Positions 53,401 to 55,157 of a DNA stretch of 64,000 bases are shown one piece after another. The DNA is from Beroe forskalii. Lineage: Eukaryota; Ctenophora; Nuda; Beroida; Beroidae. Below the pieces are notes generated by a model that was given only the letters and a program-made list of their open reading frames with translations, did no database searches and was not told where the DNA came from. The first letter of the stretch is position 1. Each line of letters starts with the position of its first letter. The position numbers were made by a program, and so were the translations under genes. The stretch covers positions 124,001 through 188,000 of the forward strand of contig WFMF01000219.1 in the NCBI GenBank assembly GCA_011033025.1. Direction: 5' to 3'.

Positions 53401-55157
53401 CAGATCCGTTTCCAGAGGGAATTGCTCTGATCCTGGAGGTTCTTCACCATGGATTTCCTCTGGCGACTGTAGGAGACAGGTGTAGGGTTGGCAATAGGGC
53501 GAACATTACCTCTGTACTTTGTAGTAGGAGCCACGTAGCTGTAAACTCCAGTTGAGGTAAGGTGGTTGACTGTGAGCTCCTTGTGCGCTGACTTCTCCAT
53601 CACCACGAACTCACCACCTTTGTCCGACACAGACAGGTGGAGCTCGTCACGTCTGTTCTTCAGAGACTTCAGTCCGACCGCTTCGTCATGGGTGAGGTTA
53701 TATGAAACAGATTTAGCATTCTTAACTGTTCTGAGAGTGAAATTAAGAAGCTGCTTCAACGAATCCTCCATGTCGATGTCTGATGTGGGCGGCGGCTTGG
53801 CGAAGGGTCTCTGGAACGGACATCCCAATTGTTTCATATGTTGAAACAAGGTGGCACAGGATGAGGTGTTGCTGAGATGAGATTTCCATCTGAGTTTGAA
53901 CGCACAAGAAGCTATCTCAACTCGTATCCGTCGAAAGAGAGTATCATCTATCCGGGGTGTGAGAGCGAAGTCTGGTCCAAGAGCCAACACACTCTTCTCC
54001 TGATCTGACAACTCAGTCCGAATGACAGTGACTCTCTCTTCAACGGGCTGACTGGTGACTGACACTTCAGGTGCAGGGGGTACTGATTCAGTAGGCTGCA
54101 CAGTGTCGTCAACACGAGTAGAGGGGTCTCGTAAGTTGATGAGCCAATCGAACTTACGCTGCAGTCTTTCCTTCCAGTGCAACTTAACAACAGAGTTATA
54201 GGAATCAAAAATATCCATGATCTGACGAAACAAACTGTCTGAATTAAGTAATGAACGTAACTGATTTCTGGTCTGAATAATATGAAACTTAGTTTTTAGA
54301 GTCTATGAATTATTCTATACTAATGTTATTGTATTTACAGACCTGAAGATGTCGTAGAACGACGAAATTGATTGTCATTAAAGAACCACATCGTTTAGTT
54401 TTGTACCTGTACCATTGAGTCAAAAGAGAATAAATCAATTACTCATCAATTGTAATCATGCGACTCTTATTCAACGACCCGATCCGTGAAATCAGCATTG
54501 AATTATTACGTATTTTCCTTGCTAAAATGGCCGAGAATGGAATTGAACCCACTTCCTAGATCAAAAATAAAGTATTTGGATCCTCCTGGCTCGATAAATT
54601 CATAATTTGAAAATTCTCAAAAAATGGCAAAAATCTTTAAAAAACACTGATGTATAGCCTTACTACATCACTGAAAATGGCAAAAAATTTAGTTTCTCGA
54701 TATGTCGAGAAATCGGTCAATTTATGTTCTGTGCATCATTTGAAACATGTTTGCCAATTTTTAGGACATGGGGATGTGATTTCTTGCTTCCAGACTGAAA
54801 AAAGGCAACAGAACATGACATTGCGTGTAAAACCGCCCTCTAACCCCCTCCTCTTCCCCTTCCCTTCTCTCTTCCCCCCTTCTAACTCGGTCTCCTCCCC
54901 ATCAGGCAGTACCCCCACCACCACCACCACCAGACCCCTCCCCTCTGGCAGTACCCCACCTTCTAACCCCCTCCTCCCCCCTCAGGCAGTACCCCCACCA
55001 CCACCACCAGACCCCTCTCTCCCCACTGTTTTAACCCCCATTCTCTCCTCTCAGGCAGTACCCCCACCACCACCACCAGACCACGACGGACTACCTCCCC
55101 GACAGTCCGGAGGAGACGTGGCAGTCAAACTCTGACTGGTCGCACACGTCACCCTAG
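14272..55157 (+). CDS. Notch: Notch receptor, 27 visible exons, 5' end missing
   Basis: Notch is a single-pass receptor; ligand binding releases an intracellular fragment that works with CSL transcription factors. Exons in order: 14272-14440, 15232-15375, 15888-15990, 24718-24904, 30906-31019, 32541-32640, 34357-34505, 35132-35236, 37127-37309, 38067-38196, 38453-38573, 39863-40070, 40467-40600, 40816-41017, 43802-43913, 45608-45747, 46488-46645, 46801-46892, 47054-47172, 47701-47809, 48417-48652, 48801-48927, 49053-49454, 49618-49852, 50092-50192, 50487-50638, 55055-55157. Domain order (EGF, LNR, juxtamembrane, TM, RAM, ankyrin, NLS, PEST) is diagnostic; ankyrin blocks such as ALHWAAAV and ETPLFLA match animal Notch closely. 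The visible coding length is about 4.1 kb. The first exon starts inside an EGF, so 5' exons are missing. Oddities: three junctions (exons 9/10, 12/13, 14/15) do not fit GT-AG in frame, and exon 14 has a one-base frame change. Gene identity is very secure; these junctions are less so. Confidence 0.96.
14441..15231. other. Notch intron 1
   Basis: The distal half (about 14935-15225) is a degenerate repeat of TAACCCCTCTCTC units merging into the pyrimidine tract of the acceptor. No gene is seen. Confidence 0.8.
15232..15375 (+). CDS. Notch: Notch exon 2: EGF 2
   Basis: Acceptor CCCCTTCAG, donor GTTAGT. It completes the repeat opened in exon 1, with an unusually long, cysteine-poor middle loop before [12 protein letters not shown]. 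It then opens EGF 3 with DPCDTNPC. The reading frame joins exon 1 cleanly (phase 2 to exon 2). Confidence 0.88.
15376..15887. other. Notch intron 2 with duplicated acceptor
   Basis: Contains a complete copy of the exon 3 acceptor and first coding bases (15821-15850), 59 bp before the real one. Otherwise AT-rich and featureless. Confidence 0.8.
15888..15990 (+). CDS. Notch: Notch exon 3: EGF 3 and start of a calcium-binding EGF
   Basis: Encodes [16 protein letters not shown], then [12 protein letters not shown], and ends in DIDECT, the opening of a calcium-binding EGF. Donor GTGAGT. The acceptor and the first 23 coding bases also occur 59 bp upstream at 15821-15850; only the downstream copy continues into a complete EGF. 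Confidence 0.9.
17635..17677 (-). repeat. CRE-bounded repeat, both CREs intact
   Basis: TGACGTCATTAATTCCCC, then ATTATTCCACC, then TGATAATGACGTCA. Both terminal palindromes are perfect. It lies in Notch intron 3. Confidence 0.78.
18290..18330 (-). repeat. CRE-bounded repeat, reverse copy
   Basis: GAGTCATCAATTCTCC, then ATTCTAAATTATGATAA, and TGACGTCA. The upstream AATAGGC at 18271 is the reversed tail. Confidence 0.72.
20066..20105 (+). repeat. CRE-bounded repeat, forward copy
   Basis: TGATGTCACTGTCATGG, then TTTAAGATAGTG, then TTTTGATGA. It is followed by a diverged tail, CCGCTTATTTTCC. Confidence 0.65.
20573..20610 (+). repeat. CRE-bounded repeat, forward copy
   Basis: GTGTCAATATCATGG, then TTTAGAATGGTGG, then TTTGATGACG. 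A reverse copy lies about 215 bp upstream, at 20355-20390. Confidence 0.68.
23677..23863. mobile_element. MITE-like element, 187 bp
   Basis: Perfect terminal inverted repeats CCTTAGTACATGAAATTAAG at the left and its complement at the right end. Inside, AAATTAAGCATTTTT and related AATTAAG motifs recur. No coding capacity and no clear target duplication. It lies in Notch intron 3. Confidence 0.82.
24255..24440. repeat. Minisatellite, TTACCATGACAACTAAC units
   Basis: About six degenerate units of 25-30 bp with the core TTGTTACCATGACAAC, ending about 280 bp before exon 4. Confidence 0.8.
24718..24904 (+). CDS. Notch: Notch exon 4: EGF 4 and most of EGF 5
   Basis: Acceptor TTTGTCCAG, donor GTGAGT. 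It completes the DIDEC repeat ([25 protein letters not shown]) and then reads [17 protein letters not shown] and FTCQCKDG. Both are class EGF-Ca repeats with the expected six cysteines. It follows the largest intron of the gene, 8.7 kb. Confidence 0.95.
25392..25428 (-). repeat. CRE-bounded repeat, first of a cluster of three
   Basis: ATCAATTCGCCATTATAACC, then TCTGATAATGACGTCA. Two further copies follow at 25573-25607 and 25751-25793, giving a spacing of about 180 bp. Confidence 0.75.
25573..25607 (-). repeat. CRE-bounded repeat, second of a cluster of three
   Basis: TGAATTCAGCATTTAACC, then CTATGATAATGACGTCA. Same orientation as the copy 180 bp upstream. Confidence 0.75.
25751..25793 (+). 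repeat. CRE-bounded repeat, third of cluster, with tail
   Basis: TGATGTCATAACCATG, then TGTTAGAATGGTC, then TATTGATGACGTCA, followed by CCGCCTATTTCTC. It is one of the clearest copies with both ends and the tail. Confidence 0.78.
27785..28241. mobile_element. 457-bp element with G9/C8 ends and 7-bp target duplication
   Basis: TCACCTC at 27778-27784 and 28242-28248 flank the element. The ends are a run of nine G, ATCATGGATTAAGTGC and AAGACACGAGG at the left, mirrored as CCTCGTGTCTTGCAC, TTAGTCCCTGATC and eight C at the right. The interior repeats ACTAAGTGATTTT and ACCCACCCC motifs several times. No ORF. A non-autonomous DNA transposon of unknown family. Confidence 0.85.
29928..29964 (+). repeat. 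CRE-bounded repeat, forward copy
   Basis: TGACGTCATTATCAGGGG, then TTAACATGGTGTTTTAAT. It pairs with the reverse copy at 30133. Confidence 0.68.
30133..30175 (-). repeat. CRE-bounded repeat, both CREs intact
   Basis: TGACGTCATCAAAACACCC, then ATAAAATCCC, then TGATAATGACGTCA. A forward copy lies about 205 bp upstream, at 29928-29964. Confidence 0.78.
30906..31019 (+). CDS. Notch: Notch exon 5: end of EGF 5, EGF 6
   Basis: Joins exon 4 in phase 1 to give [10 protein letters not shown], then [17 protein letters not shown] and YRCICKPG. Acceptor CATTACAG, donor GTGAGA. The repeat carries the calcium-binding D-I-N-E opening. Confidence 0.94.
31020..32540. other. Notch intron 5
   Basis: No gene seen. 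The last 100 bp consist of short repeats around CACCACGCGTTG / CACGCGTTAC with GACAC spacers (32445-32535), next to the acceptor. Confidence 0.75.
32541..32640 (+). CDS. Notch: Notch exon 6: end of EGF 6, EGF 7
   Basis: Acceptor CTCCCCAG, donor GTAATT. Encodes [15 protein letters not shown], then [19 protein letters not shown]. The CKNGGTC motif fits the O-fucose consensus C-x4-S/T-C. The preceding intron ends in short ACGCGTTA repeats. Confidence 0.93.
33364..33404 (+). repeat. CRE-bounded repeat with tail
   Basis: TGACGTCATTATCAGGG, then TTAGAATGGTGAATTG, then ATGATGTAA, followed by ACTTATTTTCGTGCGC. It is close to my consensus. Another forward copy lies 233 bp on. Confidence 0.78.
33597..33636 (+). 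repeat. CRE-bounded repeat, forward copy
   Basis: TGACGTCATTATCATGG, then TTCAGAATGGTGTG, then TTGATGAAG. Same orientation as the copy at 33364. Confidence 0.76.
34178..34345. repeat. Tandem repeat on palindrome GACACCAGTGTC
   Basis: Four to five units of about 40 bp: TTTGACACCAGTGTCACTGA then CACCACCGTACACTCA. The core is a perfect 12-bp palindrome. It ends about 10 bp before the exon 7 acceptor tract. Confidence 0.88.
34357..34505 (+). CDS. Notch: Notch exon 7: end of EGF 7, EGF 8
   Basis: Acceptor CTCCCTTCAG, donor GTGAGT. Encodes [14 protein letters not shown], then [13 protein letters not shown] and [12 protein letters not shown] similar pyrimidine-plus-AG sequence occurs at 34141-34158, about 197 bp upstream, without coding continuation. 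Confidence 0.93.
34506..35131. other. Notch intron 7
   Basis: AT-rich; nothing recognised. Confidence 0.75.
35132..35236 (+). CDS. Notch: Notch exon 8: EGF 9
   Basis: Encodes [17 protein letters not shown], then [19 protein letters not shown], a calcium-binding EGF. Acceptor ATTCCAG, donor GTACGTG. Both boundaries join neighbours in phase 1. Confidence 0.94.
   Translation, partial: EHSVKWTLTNANRNPVKMVQHASIKSTISTANVR
35237..37126. other. Notch intron 8
   Basis: One CRE-bounded repeat (36236), a short imperfect duplication around TATCCTAACTTTTAGATTAG (35998 and 36067), and a CA-rich patch at 36765-36795. No coding signal. Confidence 0.7.
36236..36290 (-). repeat. CRE-bounded repeat with reversed tail
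   Basis: AAATAGGCGGTG, then TGACGTCATCAATTC, then AATGTTCTGATG and a diverged right CRE, TGACGGAA. Confidence 0.7.
37127..37309 (+). CDS. Notch: Notch exon 9: EGF 10, start of EGF 11
   Basis: Acceptor CCCCCTCAG. Encodes EFTGKTCG, then [28 protein letters not shown] and [12 protein letters not shown]. The 3' boundary is odd: the exon runs into GGGAAAGTTTC, and GGAAAGT recurs where exon 10 starts. No in-frame GT donor exists at the point the EGF requires. The end is therefore placed by homology only. Confidence 0.85.
37310..38066. other. Notch intron 9, non-canonical 5' boundary
   Basis: Position-by-homology intron. It starts after AACAACAAGG and ends CTCTCCCAG; GGAAAGT straddles both borders. 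Any placement that keeps the EGF gives GA-AG or GT-AA ends. It holds one partial CRE-bounded repeat. Confidence 0.65.
37618..37646 (-). repeat. CRE-bounded repeat, partial
   Basis: CACCATTCTAACTCC, then TGATAATGACGTCA, inside Notch intron 9. Confidence 0.68.
38067..38196 (+). CDS. Notch: Notch exon 10: EGF 11, start of EGF 12
   Basis: Starts after CTCTCCCAG. Encodes [23 protein letters not shown], then [15 protein letters not shown]. Donor GTAATT. It completes the CNNKGKC loop opened in exon 9, which fixes the frame even though the upstream donor is non-canonical. Confidence 0.88.
38453..38573 (+). CDS. Notch: Notch exon 11: end of EGF 12, EGF 13
   Basis: Acceptor CTCCTCAG, donor GTTAGA. 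Encodes [16 protein letters not shown], then [14 protein letters not shown]. The EGF 12 loop between Cys3 and Cys4 is very short. The frame joins exon 10 and exon 12 in canonical fashion. Confidence 0.92.
38574..39862. other. Notch intron 11
   Basis: AT-rich. Its last 70 bp carry a first copy of the exon 12 acceptor and start (CCTCAGGGATTGTT at 39792). Confidence 0.75.
39863..40070 (+). CDS. Notch: Notch exon 12: end of EGF 13, EGF 14, start of EGF 15
   Basis: Encodes [16 protein letters not shown], then [28 protein letters not shown] and [11 protein letters not shown]. The acceptor CCTCAGGGATTGTT is duplicated 66 bp upstream, at 39792. The last 16 coding bases plus GT form an 18-bp direct repeat with 40449-40468. 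The natural donor GTCAGA therefore has no matching in-frame AG acceptor downstream. Confidence 0.88.
40053..40468. repeat. 18-bp direct repeat bracketing intron 12
   Basis: AACCCTTGCAAGGAGGGT occurs at 40055-40072 and 40451-40468. The first copy is the end of exon 12 plus the donor GT; the second is the start of exon 13. The sequence between is a 378-bp AT-rich insert without ORF or inverted ends. It looks like an insertion with target duplication inside an EGF coding sequence. Confidence 0.88.
40467..40600 (+). CDS. Notch: Notch exon 13: degenerate EGF 15 and start of LNR 1
   Basis: Continues NPCKEG with [11 protein letters not shown], an extra cysteine pair ([11 protein letters not shown]), then the opening of LNR 1 ([15 protein letters not shown]). 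Donor GTGAGA. The start is set by frame inside the second copy of an 18-bp direct repeat, so the exact 5' boundary is uncertain. Confidence 0.78.
40816..41017 (+). CDS. Notch: Notch exon 14: LNR 1 and LNR 2, contains a frame change
   Basis: Acceptor CTGCCAG. LNR 1 ends [15 protein letters not shown]; it keeps the cysteines and two Asp but lacks the usual W-D-G. A linker NPWELC follows, as in other Notch proteins. LNR 2 ([14 protein letters not shown], then [13 protein letters not shown]) is in a different frame. One base appears to be missing within the GC-rich stretch around 40895-40915. The 3' end (TGCGA, donor GTAAGT) repeats at the next exon as TGCGAGTA, again off by one from GT-AG. Confidence 0.82.
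41912..41939 (-). repeat. CRE-bounded repeat, partial reverse copy
   Basis: TACTTTGAGCTATGATAATG followed by ACGTCA, nearly identical to 312-339. Another diverged copy with CCTATTTCTC lies about 215 bp upstream. Confidence 0.74.
42534..42572 (+). repeat. CRE-bounded repeat, forward copy
   Basis: TGACGTCATTATCATAGG, then ATAACGTAGTGTGTTG, followed by AACCGCCGG. Confidence 0.68.
43802..43913 (+). CDS. Notch: Notch exon 15: LNR 3
   Basis: Encodes [15 protein letters not shown], then [15 protein letters not shown], the most canonical of the three LNR modules with its W-D-G-E-D calcium-binding core. Donor GTAAGT. The AG preceding TATGAG is one base out of register with the exon 14 donor. The upstream sequence TGCGAGTA is shared with the end of exon 14. 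Confidence 0.85.
43914..45607. other. Notch intron 15
   Basis: Contains a minisatellite (44655-44880) and otherwise nothing recognised. The acceptor region repeats the exon 15 end (CTACCAT). Confidence 0.7.
44655..44880. repeat. Minisatellite, about 42-bp unit
   Basis: Four to five units with GTGCTGGGCAACATATACAT, then TTACCTAGCAACATCGTACA. Units at the two ends are diverged. Confidence 0.92.
45608..45747 (+). CDS. Notch: Notch exon 16: heterodimerisation region, N-terminal part
   Basis: Encodes [12 protein letters not shown], then a predicted helix ([14 protein letters not shown]) and NIAPNIDQD. The position directly after LNR 3 matches the NOD/HD region of Notch, although the sequence is divergent. 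The acceptor is CTACCATAAG, without a pyrimidine tract; it repeats the exon 15 end (CTACCAT). Donor GTGGGT. Confidence 0.8.
45748..46487. other. Notch intron 16 with transposon fragment
   Basis: The fragment at 45781-45880 is related to the end of the composite element at 9087. The remainder is AT-rich, with a TATACTACTATT repeat near 46030. Confidence 0.7.
45781..45880 (+). mobile_element. Diverged end of the 9087-11526 element family
   Basis: GGACTGTCCTGCTTTTGCC, AGGGCGCTTTGCCATGCCCC and TTTTTTGGGGC follow the same order as the left end of the 9087 element (CTGCCCTGTTTTTGAC, AGGGCGCCCTGTCATGCCC, TTTTCTGGGGC). It starts 33 bp after the exon 16 donor. Confidence 0.68.
46488..46645 (+). CDS. 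Notch: Notch exon 17: heterodimerisation region, C-terminal part
   Basis: Acceptor CTCCTCCAG, donor GTGAGT. Encodes [15 protein letters not shown], then [15 protein letters not shown] and [10 protein letters not shown]. It fits the juxtamembrane half of the HD domain, with the hydrophobic FQVLAI strand near the expected ADAM cleavage region. I see no RxRR or RxKR furin motif. NVT and NGS are potential N-glycosylation sites. Confidence 0.83.
46801..46892 (+). CDS. Notch: Notch exon 18: transmembrane helix
   Basis: Acceptor TCTCCTTCAG, donor GTGAGT. A short Pro/Gln-rich stalk leads into [20 protein letters not shown], a 20-residue hydrophobic helix. The helix ends at the exon border; MVGRN in exon 19 provides the stop-transfer charge. 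This is where gamma-secretase would cut in the family. Confidence 0.93.
47054..47172 (+). CDS. Notch: Notch exon 19: stop-transfer and RAM segment
   Basis: Encodes [19 protein letters not shown], then [22 protein letters not shown] corresponds to the family motif LWFPEGF, whose Trp docks on CSL. Basic residues directly after the membrane fit the stop-transfer signal. Acceptor CTTCTCACAG, donor GTTAGT. Confidence 0.94.
47173..47700. other. Notch intron 19
   Basis: AT-rich; nothing recognised. Confidence 0.7.
47701..47809 (+). CDS. Notch: Notch exon 20: RAM to ankyrin linker
   Basis: Its phase exactly bridges exon 19 (ends phase 2) and exon 21 (starts phase 0). It encodes [17 protein letters not shown], then [15 protein letters not shown]. 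No recognised domain; human Notch has a linker here. Acceptor CTCTGTAG, donor GTTAGA. Support comes from phase and an open frame, not from similarity. Confidence 0.75.
47810..48416. other. Notch intron 20 with tRNA-derived SINE
   Basis: Contains a SINE-like insertion at 48176-48324; the rest is unremarkable. Confidence 0.75.
48176..48324 (-). mobile_element. tRNA-derived SINE candidate
   Basis: On the minus strand, starting near 48310, the sequence reads CTCCGTGGTGTTGTGGTAAG (A-box-like). It continues AAGTTCGATTCCCCGG (B-box-like), the order and spacing of a tRNA gene, with poor acceptor-stem pairing. Flanks GTGCGATTTCTGC (48163-48175) and GTGCTATTTCTGC (48325-48337) look like a 13-bp target duplication with one mismatch. 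A roughly 60-bp tRNA-unrelated tail follows. It could instead be a decayed tRNA gene. Confidence 0.68.
48417..48652 (+). CDS. Notch: Notch exon 21: linker and first ankyrin repeat
   Basis: Acceptor TTTCCCGCAG, donor GTTAGA. A polar, glutamine-rich linker ([16 protein letters not shown]) ends in [12 protein letters not shown]. That matches the GETALHLAAR start of the Notch ankyrin domain. Confidence 0.92.
48801..48927 (+). CDS. Notch: Notch exon 22: ankyrin repeat 2
   Basis: Encodes [19 protein letters not shown], then [19 protein letters not shown]. This is a standard ankyrin repeat with the TPL signature. Acceptor GTCCCCAG, donor GTGAGT. Confidence 0.95.
49053..49454 (+). CDS. Notch: Notch exon 23: ankyrin repeats 3 to 6
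   Basis: The longest coding exon in the window (134 codons). Consecutive repeats read [52 protein letters not shown] and [16 protein letters not shown] (with one E omitted in this shorthand). Spacing and motifs closely follow the human NOTCH1 ankyrin block. Acceptor TTTATTCCAG, donor GTGGGT. It is the strongest evidence for gene identity. Confidence 0.98.
49618..49852 (+). CDS. Notch: Notch exon 24: end of ankyrin domain, proline-rich segment, NLS
   Basis: Encodes [18 protein letters not shown], a Pro/Ser-rich stretch ([11 protein letters not shown]), and the basic cluster [14 protein letters not shown], a likely monopartite nuclear localisation signal. Acceptor CTCCCCAG, donor GTTATT. Confidence 0.92.
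50092..50192 (+). CDS. Notch: Notch exon 25: intracellular tail
   Basis: Encodes [18 protein letters not shown], then [16 protein letters not shown], a Ser/Pro-rich tail with several SP sites. Acceptor CACACGCAG, donor GTGAGT. Phases match exons 24 and 26. Confidence 0.88.
50487..50638 (+). CDS. Notch: Notch exon 26: intracellular tail
   Basis: Encodes [16 protein letters not shown], then [16 protein letters not shown] and [10 protein letters not shown]. The Pro/His/Gln-rich tail is typical of the low-complexity C-terminus of Notch. Acceptor CTCCCGCAG, donor GTGAGG. A retroelement sits in the following intron. Confidence 0.87.
50977..51137. repeat. Left inverted terminal repeat of the Penelope-like element
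   Basis: Begins AATTGATGAGTAATTG and ends AGACTCTAAAAACT. It is a reverse-complement match to 54291-54456 with very few differences, suggesting a fairly recent insertion. Confidence 0.9.
51501..52340 (-). CDS. Penelope-like GIY-YIG endonuclease portion
   Basis: Residues from [18 protein letters not shown] onward are the RT-endonuclease connector of Penelope-like proteins. [19 protein letters not shown] and LNERLSEH form the GIY-YIG nuclease core with its cysteine pairs. It ends in a natural stop at 51501. The first 13 codons of the open frame are contributed by the inserted element. In the family this domain and the RT form one polyprotein; here they are separated by the 273-bp insertion. 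Confidence 0.9.
   Translation of the reverse strand: MSQKRINKLLINYYRKPQKKAITLHSRSHHPYRMKVETAKNFYRTAEKSCSSSELVEESYTIIDNLLKCNGYKDPRALLEYHPRRSTQDALSRDSNPVWLKLPYISEGVSDQIQVFVKNRNLPIKVVFLPGLSLRDIFCSSRPYDRRKCTSNSCNICSRLEEGSDCSTMCPIYEITCNLCSKQYVGESSRSLNERLSEHPRFATNPTTGSYKEEAMAVHYSKEHLGISPDLSFRLLGTESNTVLRKVYEALFIYSQGPELNDKEECKELERFLVKGNIV
52304..52576. mobile_element. Palindromic mini-element inserted in the Penelope-like ORF
   Basis: The left end, AATTGATGAGTAATTTA, matches the left end of the host element. The right end, CTTATTCAACCCGTGAAATC, matches its unique right end at 54470-54496. Between them lie two inverted copies of the terminal repeat meeting at a palindrome (CAAATTTGATTGTATAAAG and its complement, centre about 52440). 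No coding sequence. It is a non-autonomous relative that has landed in a full-size copy. Confidence 0.85.
52560..54233 (-). CDS. Penelope-like reverse transcriptase
   Basis: A 557-codon open frame. Reverse transcriptase motifs in order: MYILLKTHK and [13 protein letters not shown] (N-terminal fingers, about residues 305-345), [13 protein letters not shown] (motif A), [14 protein letters not shown] (motif B), YGRYVDDAG (motif C with the catalytic YVDD), and [10 protein letters not shown] (near 540). These are typical of Penelope-like elements and telomerase-related RTs. The start at 54233 is the first Met of the open frame. The last six codons (ETDFTG) and the stop come from the inserted element, so the native sequence ends at HHKW. 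Role in family: target-primed reverse transcription. Confidence 0.92.
   Translation of the reverse strand: MFRQIMDIFDSYNSVVKLHWKERLQRKFDWLINLRDPSTRVDDTVQPTESVPPAPEVSVTSQPVEERVTVIRTELSDQEKSVLALGPDFALTPRIDDTLFRRIRVEIASCAFKLRWKSHLSNTSSCATLFQHMKQLGCPFQRPFAKPPPTSDIDMEDSLKQLLNFTLRTVKNAKSVSYNLTHDEAVGLKSLKNRRDELHLSVSDKGGEFVVMEKSAHKELTVNHLTSTGVYSYVAPTTKYRGNVRPIANPTPVSYSRQRKSMVKNLQDQSNSLWKRICETRHLHKNMVDLYTSRNTQLPTMYILLKTHKFDASSISVDTDITQTCKVRPIVSCCGSPTEKLAWMCTQILSPLLKFVPSHLKDTHTHLEQLSSLSQEQLKGLKFCTADVASLYTNINILGCVEDVIALAAEHIDDLELYGLNLTDVHEMLELVFSNSFFVFDGKIYQQMIGLFMGCKPSPIGAIVRVYTFERRSVYTDPHYLPVMYGRYVDDAGTVIRDEEQAKQFFDRIAVEDPDSRLSWEIDFPQSEESYTPFLGTQIRVDGEGRLHHKWETDFTG
54291..54456. repeat. Right inverted terminal repeat of the Penelope-like element
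   Basis: AGTTTTTAGAGTCTATG through ACTCATCAATTGTAAT, complement of the left repeat. It contains CTGAAGATGTCG and ACGACGAAA, arranged like the conserved parts of a hammerhead ribozyme. Confidence 0.9.
54904..55085. repeat. Repeated exon 27 acceptor and start
   Basis: CAGGCAGTACCCCCACCACC occurs after an AG at 54904-54905, 54984-54985 and 55053-55054, with a partial copy at 54946. Only the third continues into the degron. The first two are followed by AGACCCCTC. Confidence 0.88.
55055..55157 (+). CDS. Notch: Notch exon 27: terminal exon with PEST degron and stop
   Basis: Acceptor CTCTCAG joins exon 26 in phase. It reads [18 protein letters not shown], then [15 protein letters not shown] and TAG at 55155. 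The [10 protein letters not shown] block matches the SPESPDQWSS degron near the end of vertebrate Notch (Fbw7 target), and SDWS also recurs there. The acceptor plus the start of this exon are repeated upstream at 54904 and 54984; those copies lack the degron. Confidence 0.93.

Larger units (their letters stand above)
50977..54497 (-). mobile_element. Penelope-like retroelement with inverted terminal repeats
   Basis: TTGAATTATTAC at 50965-50976 and 54498-54509 is a probable 12-bp target duplication. Inverted terminal repeats of about 160 bp lie at 50977-51137 and 54291-54456, followed on the right by about 40 bp of unique end sequence. In between, on the minus strand, lie a Penelope-type reverse transcriptase (52577-54233) and a GIY-YIG endonuclease domain (51501-52303). 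The coding region is split by a 273-bp insertion of a related palindromic element (52304-52576). Penelope-like elements are non-LTR retroelements whose end repeats may be inverted, as here. Confidence 0.9.
50639..55054. other. Notch intron 26 hosting a Penelope-like element
   Basis: Most of the intron is the retroelement at 50977-54497. Its last 150 bp contain two extra copies of the exon 27 acceptor and start. Short AGCCAATA repeats occur near 50660-50760. Confidence 0.85.

Noticed and set aside
54650-55135. 161-codon proline-rich open frame on the plus strand
   Set aside because: It reads through intron 26 into exon 27 in a different frame; the exon's true frame gives the Notch degron. Proline richness comes from CCACCACC repeats.
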